Numbered from the stretch's first letter, positions 16,779 through 26,655 are shown. The stretch is 41,964 nt of DNA from Gammaproteobacteria bacterium (GCA_020445405.1 JAGRGQ010000032.1:1-41964), one strand, 5' to 3'. A program made the numbers and translations. Notes: generated from the sequence alone by a model not told the origin.

Positions 16779-18323
16779 CTAAACCGCACCCTGACTCATT
16801 TTATGCATCTGCATGTTGAGCATGCGGATTGTCGCATTCATCGCCGCGAAGACCTGATTCGAGTGGACTCCGCGGGTCTTGAAAGTCCCCTGACCGTTCT
16901 GCCAGGCGATGGTGGCTTCGGTGAGCGCGTCCGTCTTGCCCCCTTTTGGGATCCTCACCTCGAAATCGACCAGCTTCGGCAGCGTGACACCGCGTCGCCT
17001 GACCACCTTTCCGATTGCATTCATAAAGGCGTCGAAGCCACCGTTGCCAATGCCGGCCGAGAGCTCGACATCCTCGCCGACGCGCACCCGGATGCTTACC
17101 GTGGAGTCCAGATAGAGGCCCGAGGTGATAGAGCAGTTGATCAGTTCGATATAGTTGTAGTCCCTGCCCTCGAGCACTTCCGCGATAATTATCGGCAGGT
17201 CATCCAGCGTGATCGACTTCTTTGAATCACCGAGTTCAACCACGCGTTGCAGCACCTTCTCCACATTGTCATCGGAGAGGGAGATATCGAGTGTTTCCAG
17301 GTTCTTCAGCAGTGAGGCCTTGCCGCTCATTTTACCCAGCGCATAGCTGCGTTGCCGGGAAAACCGCTCCGGGCTCAAATCGGTCTGGTACAAGCCGCCT
17401 TTCTTGTCGCCGTCAGCGTGGATTCCGCTGGTCTGCGTGAAGACATCCGCACCCACGATCGGCGCATTTTCCGCCAGGCGTTTGCCGGAAAAATTCTCCA
17501 CCATCTCGCTCACTCTCAGCAGATGGGTTTCATCGATGGAGATATCCAGTCCCATGCGGTCCTTGAGATTGACCGCCACCTCTGCCAGAGAGGCGTTGCC
17601 CGCCCGTTCTCCCAGACAGTTGACGGTGCAGTGGATGGCGGCAGCCCCGGCGCGGACGCCGGCCAGTGCGTTGGCGGTGCCGAGCCCGTAATCGTTGTGC
17701 GGGTGGAAATCGAAGGTCAGTGCCGGAAACCGGTTCACCATATCACCGACACCTGCGTATACTTCATCGGGGGTCATCACCCCCAGTGTGTCGGGCAGCA
17801 TGAATGCGCCGATGCCGGCGTTCTGCAGTCGATCCACCAGCTGATAGACATATTCCGGGCTGTCTTTGTATCCGTTGGACCAGTCCTCCAGATAGAGATT
17901 GACCTTGAGTCCCTGCTTGTGGGCGTAATTGACCGTCTTGCGGATATCCCCAACGTGCTGGACCAGCGTCTTGTTGAGCTGTCGCCGGCAGTGTTTCTCG
18001 CTGCCTTTGGCGAGCAGATTGATGACCTGGCCACCCGCCTCCCTGATCCAGTCGACGCTGCGTCTGTAGTCGACAAATCCGAGCACCTCAACGCGGTCGC
18101 CCAGACCTTTTCCGTTGGCCCAGGAAACAATATTGGCCACCGCCTCCTTCTCGCCTTCCGAGACCCTGGCTGAAGCCACCTCGATCCGGTCGACTTTGAG
18201 CAGCTCCAGCAATGCCTTTGCGATATTGACTTTCTCGCCCGGGGAGAAGGAGACACCCTGGGTCTGTTCGCCGTCACGCAGCGTGGTATCCAGGATCTTG
18301 ATCTGTTGTCTGATTCTATTCAT
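16779..18323 (-). CDS. LeuA2-type 2-isopropylmalate/citramalate synthase
   Basis: A 514-residue acyl-CoA/2-oxoacid condensing enzyme. The TIM-barrel part opens 'IKILDTTLRDGEQTQGVSF' and has the metal motif 'FDFHPHNDYGLG' and 'VNCLGERAGNASLAEVAV'. The linker 'VFTQTSGIHADGDKKGGLY' precedes a LeuA-type regulatory domain (about 380-505). The sequence follows the Bacteroidetes-style 500-residue group rather than E. coli LeuA. Acetyl-CoA would be joined to pyruvate (giving citramalate, for isoleucine) or to 2-oxoisovalerate (for leucine); the substrate cannot be decided here. It overlaps threonine synthase by eight bases (ATGAATAG), implying coupled translation and a link to the threonine/isoleucine branch. 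Confidence 0.85.
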   Translation of the reverse strand: MNRIRQQIKILDTTLRDGEQTQGVSFSPGEKVNIAKALLELLKVDRIEVASARVSEGEKEAVANIVSWANGKGLGDRVEVLGFVDYRRSVDWIREAGGQVINLLAKGSEKHCRRQLNKTLVQHVGDIRKTVNYAHKQGLKVNLYLEDWSNGYKDSPEYVYQLVDRLQNAGIGAFMLPDTLGVMTPDEVYAGVGDMVNRFPALTFDFHPHNDYGLGTANALAGVRAGAAAIHCTVNCLGERAGNASLAEVAVNLKDRMGLDISIDETHLLRVSEMVENFSGKRLAENAPIVGADVFTQTSGIHADGDKKGGLYQTDLSPERFSRQRSYALGKMSGKASLLKNLETLDISLSDDNVEKVLQRVVELGDSKKSITLDDLPIIIAEVLEGRDYNYIELINCSITSGLYLDSTVSIRVRVGEDVELSAGIGNGGFDAFMNAIGKVVRRRGVTLPKLVDFEVRIPKGGKTDALTEATIAWQNGQGTFKTRGVHSNQVFAAMNATIRMLNMQMHKMSQGAV

Positions 18324-19707
18324 TTCGCTCGTTGAGTTTACGTTGTATGAAACTTTTGACCACGCCGGTATCCGCCGCCAGTATCTGACAGCGCGTCTCC
18401 TTCTCCATCAGACCCTGCAGCGAGGCTGGCGGCGGTGCCTCGCTGCCGATCGCCCGCTGCACCGCAGCGCCGAATTTGGCGGGATGCGCGGTGGCCAGGC
18501 AGACCGCACCCGGAAACGCTTTGGCCGCCCTCACGCCCACCGCGGTATGGGGATCGAGGATATATCCCTCCTCGCGCCAGGTCGTTGCGATCTGTTCGAG
18601 CGTCTCCTCCTCGCCCACCGCTTCGGCATGAAACAGCGCTGCCACCTGCCCGCGCAGCGGCTCCGGAACCGACAGCCTCCCTTCGCGCCGCATCTGCTCC
18701 ATCAGACCGGCTACTTTATCGGCATTCCGGTCCATCAGATAATAGAGATAACGTTCAAAATTGGAGGATATCTGTATGTCCATGGATGGGCTGATCGTAT
18801 GGTGGACTTCGCGCGCCTGATAGATGCCGCTGTTGACGAATCGGCTGAGAATGTCATTCCGGTTGGTGGCCAGTACCAGCCGTTCGACCGGCAGACCCAT
18901 GCGCATCGCCACATAGCCGGCGAAGATATCACCGAAGTTGCCCGTGGGTACGGAAAAGGTGAGCCTGCGGCCGGTATCGCCGTCACTGACCCGGCTCCAG
19001 GCGTAAAAATAGTAGACCACCTGGGCGAGGATGCGCGCCCAGTTGATCGAGTTGACGGCGCCCAGGCTGTATTCGCGCTTGAAAGCCAGATCGTTGAACA
19101 GATCCTTCACGATGCGCTGGCCGTCATCGAAGGTTCCCTCTATCGCGATGTTGTGCACGTTGTCATCCAGCACTGTCGTCATCTGCCGTTCCTGAATGGG
19201 CGAGACCCGGTTGTGTGGATGCAATATGAAAATATCGATGCGCCGCTGACCCCGAACACCATAAATCGCGGCCGAACCGGTATCCCCGGATGTGGCGCCG
19301 AGAATATTCAGATGCCCGCCCGAACGTTCCAGGAGCAGTTCGAACAGATTGCCCAGGAACTGCAGCGCGACGTCTTTGAAGGCTGCGGTAGGTCCATGGA
19401 AAAGCTCAAGGATATACTGCTTACCCACCTTCACCACCGGTGTCACTTCGGGATGGCTGAAACCGCTGTAGGAGCGTTCGACCAGCGCCGCAAGTTCCCT
19501 CCGGCTGATGTCATCGCCCATGTAGGGATGCATCACCTCAACCGCCAGTTCCTGAAACGGCATACCGGCCCAGCGCCGCAAATCGGCATCCGCCACCTGT
19601 GGAAAAGCGTCGGGAAGCAGTAACCCCCCGTCGGTGGCCAGCCCCATCATCACCGCCTGGGAAAAAGTGATCGGCTCGACACCGCCCCTGGTACTGACAT
19701 AACGCAT
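18316..19707 (-). CDS. thrC: Threonine synthase
   Basis: A 463-residue PLP enzyme that converts O-phosphohomoserine to threonine. The N terminus 'MRYVSTRGGVEPITFSQAVM' is diagnostic for the bacterial long form. The PLP lysine lies in 'HGPTAAFKDVALQFLGN', phosphate-binding residues in 'GATSGDTGSAAIYG', and the core continues with 'NSINWARILAQVVYYFYAW' and 'VPTGNFGDIFAGYVA'. Its stop overlaps the start of the LeuA2 gene. Homoserine dehydrogenase is encoded about 10 kb away, so the threonine genes do not form a single operon here. The 5' end faces a 400-base divergent intergenic region. Confidence 0.94.
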   Translation of the reverse strand: MRYVSTRGGVEPITFSQAVMMGLATDGGLLLPDAFPQVADADLRRWAGMPFQELAVEVMHPYMGDDISRRELAALVERSYSGFSHPEVTPVVKVGKQYILELFHGPTAAFKDVALQFLGNLFELLLERSGGHLNILGATSGDTGSAAIYGVRGQRRIDIFILHPHNRVSPIQERQMTTVLDDNVHNIAIEGTFDDGQRIVKDLFNDLAFKREYSLGAVNSINWARILAQVVYYFYAWSRVSDGDTGRRLTFSVPTGNFGDIFAGYVAMRMGLPVERLVLATNRNDILSRFVNSGIYQAREVHHTISPSMDIQISSNFERYLYYLMDRNADKVAGLMEQMRREGRLSVPEPLRGQVAALFHAEAVGEEETLEQIATTWREEGYILDPHTAVGVRAAKAFPGAVCLATAHPAKFGAAVQRAIGSEAPPPASLQGLMEKETRCQILAADTGVVKSFIQRKLNERNE

Positions 19708-20108
19708 GTCGTCTGTCCTCAGTCCTGTTCGAATAAACCGGAAGAGTATAGCAGCGTTGCATCGCCGCTTCAGGCGCAGTGTGGTTTTCTCCCGATGTTT
19801 CCGCCGGCAGCGGCCGGGCCTTTCTCAGCCACTCCCCGGTAACGGGTGCTGCGATTGGCGGCGTCCGCCGAACGCCTCACGGATGATCAGCTAACATTTT
19901 GATTAATTGAAATAAATATGGAATTATGCACTCTTTTCCGTTCGCAACGTGGCTCCCGGCAGGGAGCGGGGACGCGGCGAGGGTGATAAGTGCTTGAATT
20001 TCATACCCCTCACCTCAATCCCTTTTTCCGGTCCGGGGGAAAGCCCGGCTCCGGGACCAACAGCGACCCGTTCCAGTCCAACCGGAGCCGATAATTCGCC
20101 CCAGACCG
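19708..20108. promoter_or_regulatory. Divergent intergenic region between thrC and the ScfR-like regulator
   Basis: No convincing gene lies here. The AT-rich core (19891-19940) has TTGATT at 19899 and a palindromic ATTAAT centre, the likeliest place for promoters and operators. Towards the regulator gene there are a GCTCCC-GGCA-GGGAGC hairpin (19952-19967) and a GGTCC/GGACC hairpin (20030-20058). The stretch around 20005-20030 resembles the 'CCCCTCACC..CAATCCC' type of low-complexity repeat common between genes in GC-rich genomes. One or both hairpins could end an antisense transcript or regulate translation. Confidence 0.4.
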
Positions 20109-21545
20109 ATGAAGCAGCTGATCAATTTCGGAAGCCGTATCCGCAAACTGCGGGAACAACGGGGGCTGACCCAGACCGCATTGGCGGAGAAGATGATCAT
20201 CTCGCCGAGCTACCTGAACCAGATAGAGAACGACGCCCGTCCTCTGAACAAGCGCGTACTGAAAAAACTGGAGCTGGCATTAGCCATAGACTTCACGGAC
20301 TGGGCGGAAAATGAAGACCGCCGTGCCAGCCAGCTGAGGACAGCGCTGAACGACCCGTTGTTTCGCGGCAGCGACATTACGATGCAGGAACTGCGCAACA
20401 CGGTCTCGACATCGCCCCATCTGGCGGAACGGTTTCTGCAGCTGTTTCAGGCCCATCAGCGGTTGCAGGCGGACTTTGAGACGCTGGCCGAGTCGGTTGC
20501 CGGGGAGGAGCGCATCAAGGCGCTGCACGGCGCGCAGTTTCCATACGAGGATGTACGTGATTTCTTCTACCGGCGCAACAACCATATCGAGGCGCTGGAT
20601 CATGCTGCCGAGCAACTCTGCCACGCCGAAGGTTTTGCCACAGACGATATGGCATTGGACCTGGCGGCCTATCTAAAGCGCACGCTCGGTGTTAGCGTCC
20701 GGCTGACGGACAGCGGGCGGAGGGAGCGGTGGCAAAGGCGGTACGACCCCGAAGCGAAAATCCTCTACCTGGCGAAGCCTTCATCATCATCCCGCCGGGC
20801 GTTTCAGATGGCGAACCAGATTGCGCTGCTGGTGCATGGCAGGGAGATCGAGCGGGAGATAGAACGGGCCGGACTGGCGAGCACCTCGGCGCGTTCGCTG
20901 GGCCGGCTGGCGCTGGCAAACTACTTCGCCGGCGCGTTGTTGATGCCGTACACCCGCTTTCTGGGTGATGCCCAGCGGCTGCGCTACGATATCGAAAGCC
21001 TGAGTGGCCTGTACGGCACCAGTTTCGAACAGGTGTGCCATCGTCTGAGCACGCTGCAGCGCCCAAACAACAAAGGTGTCCCGTTCTATTTCATCCGCGT
21101 CGACATGGCCGGCAATATCTCCAAACGTCAGAGTGCCACCAGCTTTCATTTTGCCCGCCTTGGCGGAGTCTGCCCGTTATGGAACATCCACGCCGCCTTC
21201 TCCTCCCCCGGCAACCTGCTCACCCAGCTCGCCAGAATGCCGGACGGCAAAACCTACCTCTGTCTGGCGCGCACCATTTACGAGAGCGGCGGCAGCTACC
21301 TGAGGCCGCAGCGGAAATTTGCCATCGGACTGGGGTGCGAGATCGACCACGCCCACAAACTCGTCTACAGCACCGGACTCGACCTGGACGATACCGACGC
21401 GGTTGAACCTATCGGCGTCAGCTGCCGTCTATGCGATCGTCCGGACTGTTCCCAGCGCGCTTTCCCGCCGCTCTCCAGACGGCTGCAGATAGATGAAAAC
21501 AGGCGCAGCCTGTTCCCCTACGCATTCGAAGGCTCCGAAGGATGA
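20109..21545 (+). CDS. XRE-family regulator of the short-chain acyl (ScfR/RamB-like) type
   Basis: A 478-residue DNA-binding protein. Residues about 8-62 are a Cro/CI helix-turn-helix ('RIRKLREQRGLTQTALAEKM', 'ISPSYLNQIENDARPL'). The middle has the ImmA/IrrE-like region ('MANQIALLVHG', 'LALANYFAGALLMPYTRFL') without an intact HExxH zinc motif. The C-terminal half is the DUF2083-type domain, with 'GKTYLCLARTIYESGG' and a cysteine group 'CRLCDRPDC' near the end. Relatives (RamB, PrpR, MmlR/ScfR) sense acyl-CoA species and control acetate, propionate or glyoxylate genes. Neither class of target lies nearby. It leads a three-gene plus-strand run and diverges from thrC. Confidence 0.85.
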   Translation: MKQLINFGSRIRKLREQRGLTQTALAEKMIISPSYLNQIENDARPLNKRVLKKLELALAIDFTDWAENEDRRASQLRTALNDPLFRGSDITMQELRNTVSTSPHLAERFLQLFQAHQRLQADFETLAESVAGEERIKALHGAQFPYEDVRDFFYRRNNHIEALDHAAEQLCHAEGFATDDMALDLAAYLKRTLGVSVRLTDSGRRERWQRRYDPEAKILYLAKPSSSSRRAFQMANQIALLVHGREIEREIERAGLASTSARSLGRLALANYFAGALLMPYTRFLGDAQRLRYDIESLSGLYGTSFEQVCHRLSTLQRPNNKGVPFYFIRVDMAGNISKRQSATSFHFARLGGVCPLWNIHAAFSSPGNLLTQLARMPDGKTYLCLARTIYESGGSYLRPQRKFAIGLGCEIDHAHKLVYSTGLDLDDTDAVEPIGVSCRLCDRPDCSQRAFPPLSRRLQIDENRRSLFPYAFEGSEG

Positions 21546-21557
21546 CAGATCACGGCC

Positions 21558-21800
21558 ATGAAAGAATTTCCCATTGATCCGGACAGCACACTGACCGAAC
21601 GGCAATACGCACTGGTCTACACACCCAGCCGGAAACGCTCACGCTTTCCGGAAAACTGCGTGCAGATTGTGGCCTCGATGGAGCAGGCGGTCTCCGGCGC
21701 CGACCCGGCACGCAAGCTGCACGCCGCGGTGGTATACGGTCCGTCCCGCTCCTCCGAGGGCTTTCGACTCTACTACCTGGTGAAATGGATCACGCCCTGA
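21558..21800 (+). CDS. Small conserved protein of unknown function
   Basis: An 80-residue soluble protein starting MKEFPIDPDSTLTERQYALV. Its core 'SRFPENCVQIVASMEQAVSG', then 'ARKLHAAVVYGPSRSSEGFR', reads like a compact alpha/beta fold. I recall similar short proteins in other gammaproteobacteria but no function. It starts 12 bases after the regulator stop, and its TGA overlaps the next ATG (TGATG), so it is translated in an operon with both neighbours. Confidence 0.75.
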   Translation: MKEFPIDPDSTLTERQYALVYTPSRKRSRFPENCVQIVASMEQAVSGADPARKLHAAVVYGPSRSSEGFRLYYLVKWITP

Positions 21801-22576
21801 TGCGTTGCCCGAAAGGATTTCTGGCGGCCTCTCTCGCGCTGCTGCTTGGCGGCTGCAGTGCGGAAAAGCGGGAGTCCGCGGCGGCTGTCTCCGACGCCGT
21901 TGCCGCTGTGGAGAAAACCGGAATTCAGGCTGCGCAAAACGAGAGCGACGAAGCGCTGTTGAAGCAGAAGCTGGCCAGGCGGTCCCGCGAAGTGGGCCGA
22001 TTACAGCTGCAACTGCTGGCCAAACAGGCGGAAATCAACCAGCTGCTCAGTGCCCACGAGCGTGCGCTGCAGGAGGCTGTGCGTGCCGGCGCCAAGCTGC
22101 GCGGGCTTGACACCAGGGCGGATGCGGTGGCCGCCATCGCGGAAGCGGCGCTGATGATCAGGAACGCGAAAGAGCGCGCGCGCGATGACCAGCAGCAGGC
22201 GCTTGTCCATGCCGACAAACTGCTGGAATCGAGCAGGAGAGAGATGAAGTCGGGCAACCTGAACGCGGCCTCCTACCTCGCGGCCAGGGCATCGAGTCTG
22301 GCACGGCCGGCCGCTGATTACGGCCCCGGCCATGCGACCGGCGAAGCGGAGACGCTGTTTGCCGTTGCCATCGGAATGCGGGTAAAAAAGCTGAGCAATG
22401 TGCGCGAACTGCCGGAGATCGACACAAAACCGCTGTTCCAGCTCGCTGCCGGGGCTGAAGTCAGGGCGCTGGGTTACAGCGATCTCTGGATCCGGGTTGT
22501 CACCCGGGAGCAGCGCGAGGGCTGGATCTATTACAACCTGCTGATCCCTGCCGACCCGGATGCGGCGGGAGAGTAG
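21800..22576 (+). CDS. Lipoprotein with coiled coil and C-terminal SH3-like domain
   Basis: A 258-residue lipoprotein. The signal MRCPKGFLAASLALLLGGC ends in a lipobox (LGGC). A long Ala/Gln/Glu-rich helical region follows (about 30-185), probably a coiled coil in the periplasm. Residues about 190-252 ('AIGMRVKKLSNVRELPEI', 'PLFQLAAGAEVRAL', 'WIRVVTREQREGWIYYNLL') look like a bacterial SH3 domain, often used to bind peptidoglycan. An in-frame ATG at 21785 would add five residues, but the TGATG overlap favours 21800. The gene's last 46 bases overlap the convergent diguanylate cyclase gene. The role in the envelope is inferred. Confidence 0.75.
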   Translation: MRCPKGFLAASLALLLGGCSAEKRESAAAVSDAVAAVEKTGIQAAQNESDEALLKQKLARRSREVGRLQLQLLAKQAEINQLLSAHERALQEAVRAGAKLRGLDTRADAVAAIAEAALMIRNAKERARDDQQQALVHADKLLESSRREMKSGNLNAASYLAARASSLARPAADYGPGHATGEAETLFAVAIGMRVKKLSNVRELPEIDTKPLFQLAAGAEVRALGYSDLWIRVVTREQREGWIYYNLLIPADPDAAGE

Positions 22577-24291
22577 TCAGCCAAGACCGGGTTCTGTCTC
22601 ATCCCGTCCACGGCGACTTCGCAGCCGGCCGGACCCGGCGATTTCTCCGCTACATTGAGACCGGCCGCGATCACCCGGTTCCGGCCCCGCTGTTTAGCCA
22701 TATAGAGACACCGGTCCGCGCGTTGGATCAGACCGGCCGGCGTCTCGTCCCCGCCCGCTGCAACTGTGGCGATGCCGATGCTGACGCTGATGCGAATCAA
22801 TCCCTCCCGGAAACGCAGTTCGCACTGTTCGGTAACCGTACGGATCCGCTCGGCTGTCTCCAGCGCCTGGCGCTCTCCGGTCTGCTCCAGAATTATCAGG
22901 AACTCCTCCCCGCCGTAACGCCCGGCGACATCGGTGCTTCGAAGCACACTCCGAAATATCGTCCCGATCTGCTGCAGCGCCGCGTCTCCCGCCTGATGTC
23001 CATGCCGGTCATTGATCCGTTTGAAGTGATCGATGTCGACCATCAGTACCGAGAAACGGGTGCCACTCCGCCGGTAGCGGGAAAACTGCAGCGCCAGCGT
23101 ATCCATGATCTGTTTTCTGTTGTACAGCCCGGTCAATGAATCGGTGATGGTTAATTTCTCAAGCTTGTCGCGGCCGACGCGCAGACGTCTCACCATGTCG
23201 TTGAACACCGCCATCGTGAATCCGAGTTCATCCCGGTTGTCCGTCTCCAGCTGAACGCTCAGGTTGCCCTCGGCCACTGCGGCGGCAGCCAGTGTCAGCC
23301 GGGAAAGCGGCAGCAGGATACTTTGCGAGACCAGATACGCCAGCAGACCGAATCCCGCCAGCATTGTCAGGGTCAGCATCAGCGCGATGTCACGCAGCCG
23401 ATCCACCTCGGCAAACACGCTCCGATACGGCTTCTCCAATACCAGACGCCAGCGCAGCTGCGGCAGGAGCAGGGCGCGGCTGACCACGTCCACGCCCTGG
23501 TGGTTGGCATAACGTTCGAGCGCCGGTGGCGCAGCATTATGATTCGGACGATATCCCACCGAACTGCCAGGCGCGTAGCCGCGTTTCCACGAATGGCTCG
23601 ACAACAGTATTTCGCCGTTCGTGCGCGCCAGCAGTAACTCCGCCTGTGCATCCGTGGAGAATTCCAGCGTAGCGCTCAGTTTCGACAGCGGAATTTCTGC
23701 CGCCAGCAGACCCAGATCCGCCCCGGTCGCGGAGACGATGGGTACACCCAGAACGATGCGCGCGGTCTCCGCCTCCCGTCCGGAGCCGGTTTCGGACAAC
23801 ACCGTGCGGTCCGGGCTCAGCCGGCCGACCCACCCGTTTTCCAATCCTGTCGGCGTCTCCAGGTCGGGGAACTGCGCAACAACAGTGCCCGACCGGTCCA
23901 ACACCAGCAGCCGATGATAGTGCTGCAACTGATCCCGGACGAGCTGCAGGAATACGCTGATCTGACGTGCCGCCAACCGCCTGGCGGCCTCGCTGTTGTT
24001 GCCGGTTCCGGCGTGCTGCTGATGCCGGATCAGATTTTCAACCAGCACGAACGAGCCGGAAAATACCCGCAAACCGCGAAATTTCTCCTGGAACCAGCTA
24101 TCCATTGCTCTGCCGGCGCGCTCGAGCCCCCCATCCAGCTCCTGGACGGCTTTGGCCTGCAGCACGGCGTGCGTGTGGTAGTAGCTGATCCATCCGAGAA
24201 GCAGCGACGGGACCAGGGTCGCAAAGATTGCAACGACCAGAATTTTCTTTCTGATAGTCAGAAATTTTCCCGCCCCGAAATCCTTTATCAC
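22531..24291 (-). CDS. Membrane diguanylate cyclase (dCache-HAMP-GGDEF)
   Basis: A 586-residue sensor that would make cyclic di-GMP. A first membrane segment at about 17-37 is followed by a periplasmic sensor of dCache type (about 40-310), a second segment (about 318-340), a HAMP linker ('LSRLTLAAAAVAEGNLSVQL') and a GGDEF domain (about 405-560). The active site reads GGEEF. The product-inhibition site RxxD is present as RSTD five residues before it, so the enzyme should be active and feedback controlled. The start is GTG at 24291 with a weak GGGAA upstream. The 3' end overlaps the convergent lipoprotein gene by 46 bases. Confidence 0.92.
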   Translation of the reverse strand: MIKDFGAGKFLTIRKKILVVAIFATLVPSLLLGWISYYHTHAVLQAKAVQELDGGLERAGRAMDSWFQEKFRGLRVFSGSFVLVENLIRHQQHAGTGNNSEAARRLAARQISVFLQLVRDQLQHYHRLLVLDRSGTVVAQFPDLETPTGLENGWVGRLSPDRTVLSETGSGREAETARIVLGVPIVSATGADLGLLAAEIPLSKLSATLEFSTDAQAELLLARTNGEILLSSHSWKRGYAPGSSVGYRPNHNAAPPALERYANHQGVDVVSRALLLPQLRWRLVLEKPYRSVFAEVDRLRDIALMLTLTMLAGFGLLAYLVSQSILLPLSRLTLAAAAVAEGNLSVQLETDNRDELGFTMAVFNDMVRRLRVGRDKLEKLTITDSLTGLYNRKQIMDTLALQFSRYRRSGTRFSVLMVDIDHFKRINDRHGHQAGDAALQQIGTIFRSVLRSTDVAGRYGGEEFLIILEQTGERQALETAERIRTVTEQCELRFREGLIRISVSIGIATVAAGGDETPAGLIQRADRCLYMAKQRGRNRVIAAGLNVAEKSPGPAGCEVAVDGMRQNPVLADYSPAASGSAGISRL

Positions 24292-24440
24292 CTTTTATTC
24301 CCGCTGTTCGGCACCGATCCGATCTCTAATCGATGTTTAGCACGGGGTTGCGGCGAAAACCTGGATCCAGTTCCAGTTACAGGGAACAACCCTACCCGGA
24401 ATGGGTTTTCTGGGAACTGCGTCTCAGCGGCGGTCAGCGT

Positions 24441-26543
24441 CTATCCGCGGGTGCGTTTACGCTGCCGTTTCGATGATTTTGCCGGGGGTGAATTTTTCTC
24501 CTGCACCTTTACCGGAGAGGGACGCCCCGCCGTCTGGCGGGCAGTCACCAGATGCTGACTACCCGGGCCGATAAGGTCCGCACGTCCCATCTTTTTCAGC
24601 GCCTCCCTGATCAGCGGCCAGTTATCCGGATCGTGATATCGCAGGAAAGCTTTGTGCAGTCTTCGCTGGCGCTGGCCGCGCGGCACTGTGACCGCTCCCT
24701 CCCCCCGCCTTATTCTCCGCAGCGGGTTGCGCCCCGTATGGTACATCGCCGAGGCAAGCGCGAGCGGTGTGGGCAGGAAGGCCTGCACCTGGTCCGGCCG
24801 GAAACCGTTTCGTTTCAACCACAAAGCGAGATTGAGCATATCGCGGTCGCTGGTGCCGGGGTGGGCCGCGATAAAATAGGGGATGAGATACTGCTCTTTT
24901 CCCGCTTCCCGCGAGAAGCGGTCGAACATCCGTTTGAAACGTTCGTAGGCGCCGGTACCGGGTTTCATCATCAGCTCGAGCGGCGACTGTTCCGTATGCT
25001 CCGGCGCAATCTTCAGGTAGCCGCCCACATGGTGGGAAACCAGCTCCCTGACATACTCCGGATCCCGCACCGCCAGGTCATAGCGCAATCCCGAAGAGAT
25101 ATTGACCATTTTAACCCCGGGGACACGGCGCGCGCGGCGGTAAAGGCGCGTCAGATGTCCGTGGTCGGTGTTCAGGTTTTTGCATATATCGGGAAACACG
25201 CAGGAGAGTCGCCGACAGGCGCTTTCAATCTTCTTGTCCCGGCAACCCAGACGGTACATATTGGCGGTGGGTCCGCCCAGATCGGAGATGACACCGGTAA
25301 ATCCCGGCACCGTATCGCGTATGGTTTCGATCTCGCGCACCACCGACGCCTCCGAACGGCTCTGGATGATACGGCCTTCGTGTTCGGTGATGGAACAGAA
25401 GGTACAGCCGCCGAAACAGCCGCGCATCACCGGGATCGAAAAACGGATCATCTCCCATGCCGGAATCTTTTCATCGCGGTAGACCGGATGCGGCATGCGC
25501 GTATAGGGCAACTCGTACAGACGATCCAGCTCCGGCGTCGTCAGCGGAACCGGGGGTGGATTGAGCCAGAGCTCGCGGTCGCCGTGGCGTTGCACCAACG
25601 CCCGGGCGTTTCCGGGATTGGTCTCAAGATGAAAGACCCGCGATGCATGCGCGTACAGCACCGGATCCCGTGCAACCTGTTCGAATGATGGCAGCCGGAT
25701 AACGCTGTTCGCGCGCTCCAGATTCCTGGGACGCCGATCGAAGGATACGACGTTGACGCCCGCTTCCGCCGCGCCAGCGCACTCCCGTTGCCGGGCATAG
25801 GGATCGCGCTGTGCATCCACCGGACCCGGCTCGTCGATCACGCTTGAATCGATCACGGTCCAGCCGTCCGGCAGCGCACGGCGCATCGACGCGGTACCGC
25901 GTATATCGCCAATTTCGGCAATCGATTCGCCCGCTGCCAGCCGGTGCGCCAGCTCGACAACAGCACGCTCGGCGTTGCCGAAAACCAGCAGATCGGCCTT
26001 GGCGTCGGGCAAAATGGAGCGGCGTACCTTGTCCGACCAGTAGTCATAGTGAGCAATGCGGCGCAGGCTCGCCTCGATACCGCCGATGATCACCGGTACA
26101 TCCTTGAAGGCTTCGCGTGCGCGCTGGGCATAGACGATCACGGAGCGGTCCGGACGCCGGCCGCCCCCGCCTCCCGGCGTATAGGCGTCGGTCGAGCGTA
26201 TTCGCCGCTCGGCGGTGTAGCGGTTGACCATGGAATCCATGTTGCCCGCGGTGATGCCGAAAAACAGATTGGGCCGGCCGAGCCGGCGGAAAGCCTCCGC
26301 CGACTGCCAGTCGGGTTGCGCGATGATGCCGACGCGGAAACCCTGGGATTCCAGCAGCCTGCCAATCAGCGCCATGCCGAAACTGGGGTGATCGACGTAG
26401 GCGTCACCGCTGACAATGATGACGTCGCAGCTGTCCCACCCCAGGCGCTCCATCTCCGCGCGTGACATCGGCAGCACCGGGGCGTTGCCGAAACTGGCTG
26501 CCCAGTATGGGCGATAGGAAAAAATATCCTGCGCGGGTTGCAT
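24441..26543 (-). CDS. ygiQ: YgiQ-family radical SAM protein
   Basis: A 700-residue protein that aligns by eye with E. coli YgiQ nearly throughout: '[20 protein letters not shown]', '[20 protein letters not shown]' and '[20 protein letters not shown]'. The radical SAM cluster motif is '[19 protein letters not shown]' (CxxxCxxC), and the tail '[20 protein letters not shown]' is also family-specific. The N-terminal part resembles a cobalamin-binding fold. The reaction is not established for this family. The C terminus is basic and low in complexity. The gene diverges from the sulfur-globule-like gene. Confidence 0.94.
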   Translation of the reverse strand: MQPAQDIFSYRPYWAASFGNAPVLPMSRAEMERLGWDSCDVIIVSGDAYVDHPSFGMALIGRLLESQGFRVGIIAQPDWQSAEAFRRLGRPNLFFGITAGNMDSMVNRYTAERRIRSTDAYTPGGGGGRRPDRSVIVYAQRAREAFKDVPVIIGGIEASLRRIAHYDYWSDKVRRSILPDAKADLLVFGNAERAVVELAHRLAAGESIAEIGDIRGTASMRRALPDGWTVIDSSVIDEPGPVDAQRDPYARQRECAGAAEAGVNVVSFDRRPRNLERANSVIRLPSFEQVARDPVLYAHASRVFHLETNPGNARALVQRHGDRELWLNPPPVPLTTPELDRLYELPYTRMPHPVYRDEKIPAWEMIRFSIPVMRGCFGGCTFCSITEHEGRIIQSRSEASVVREIETIRDTVPGFTGVISDLGGPTANMYRLGCRDKKIESACRRLSCVFPDICKNLNTDHGHLTRLYRRARRVPGVKMVNISSGLRYDLAVRDPEYVRELVSHHVGGYLKIAPEHTEQSPLELMMKPGTGAYERFKRMFDRFSREAGKEQYLIPYFIAAHPGTSDRDMLNLALWLKRNGFRPDQVQAFLPTPLALASAMYHTGRNPLRRIRRGEGAVTVPRGQRQRRLHKAFLRYHDPDNWPLIREALKKMGRADLIGPGSQHLVTARQTAGRPSPVKVQEKNSPPAKSSKRQRKRTRG

Positions 26544-26655
26544 GGAATGATAGTTAAACAGGTTGGATGGCAGACGGGTTGAACAGAGTCTATCACCGGC
26601 GCGAGCCGTTAATCCAGTTGACCGTTCGTCGGTAAACTTTCCCTATATCAACTAT

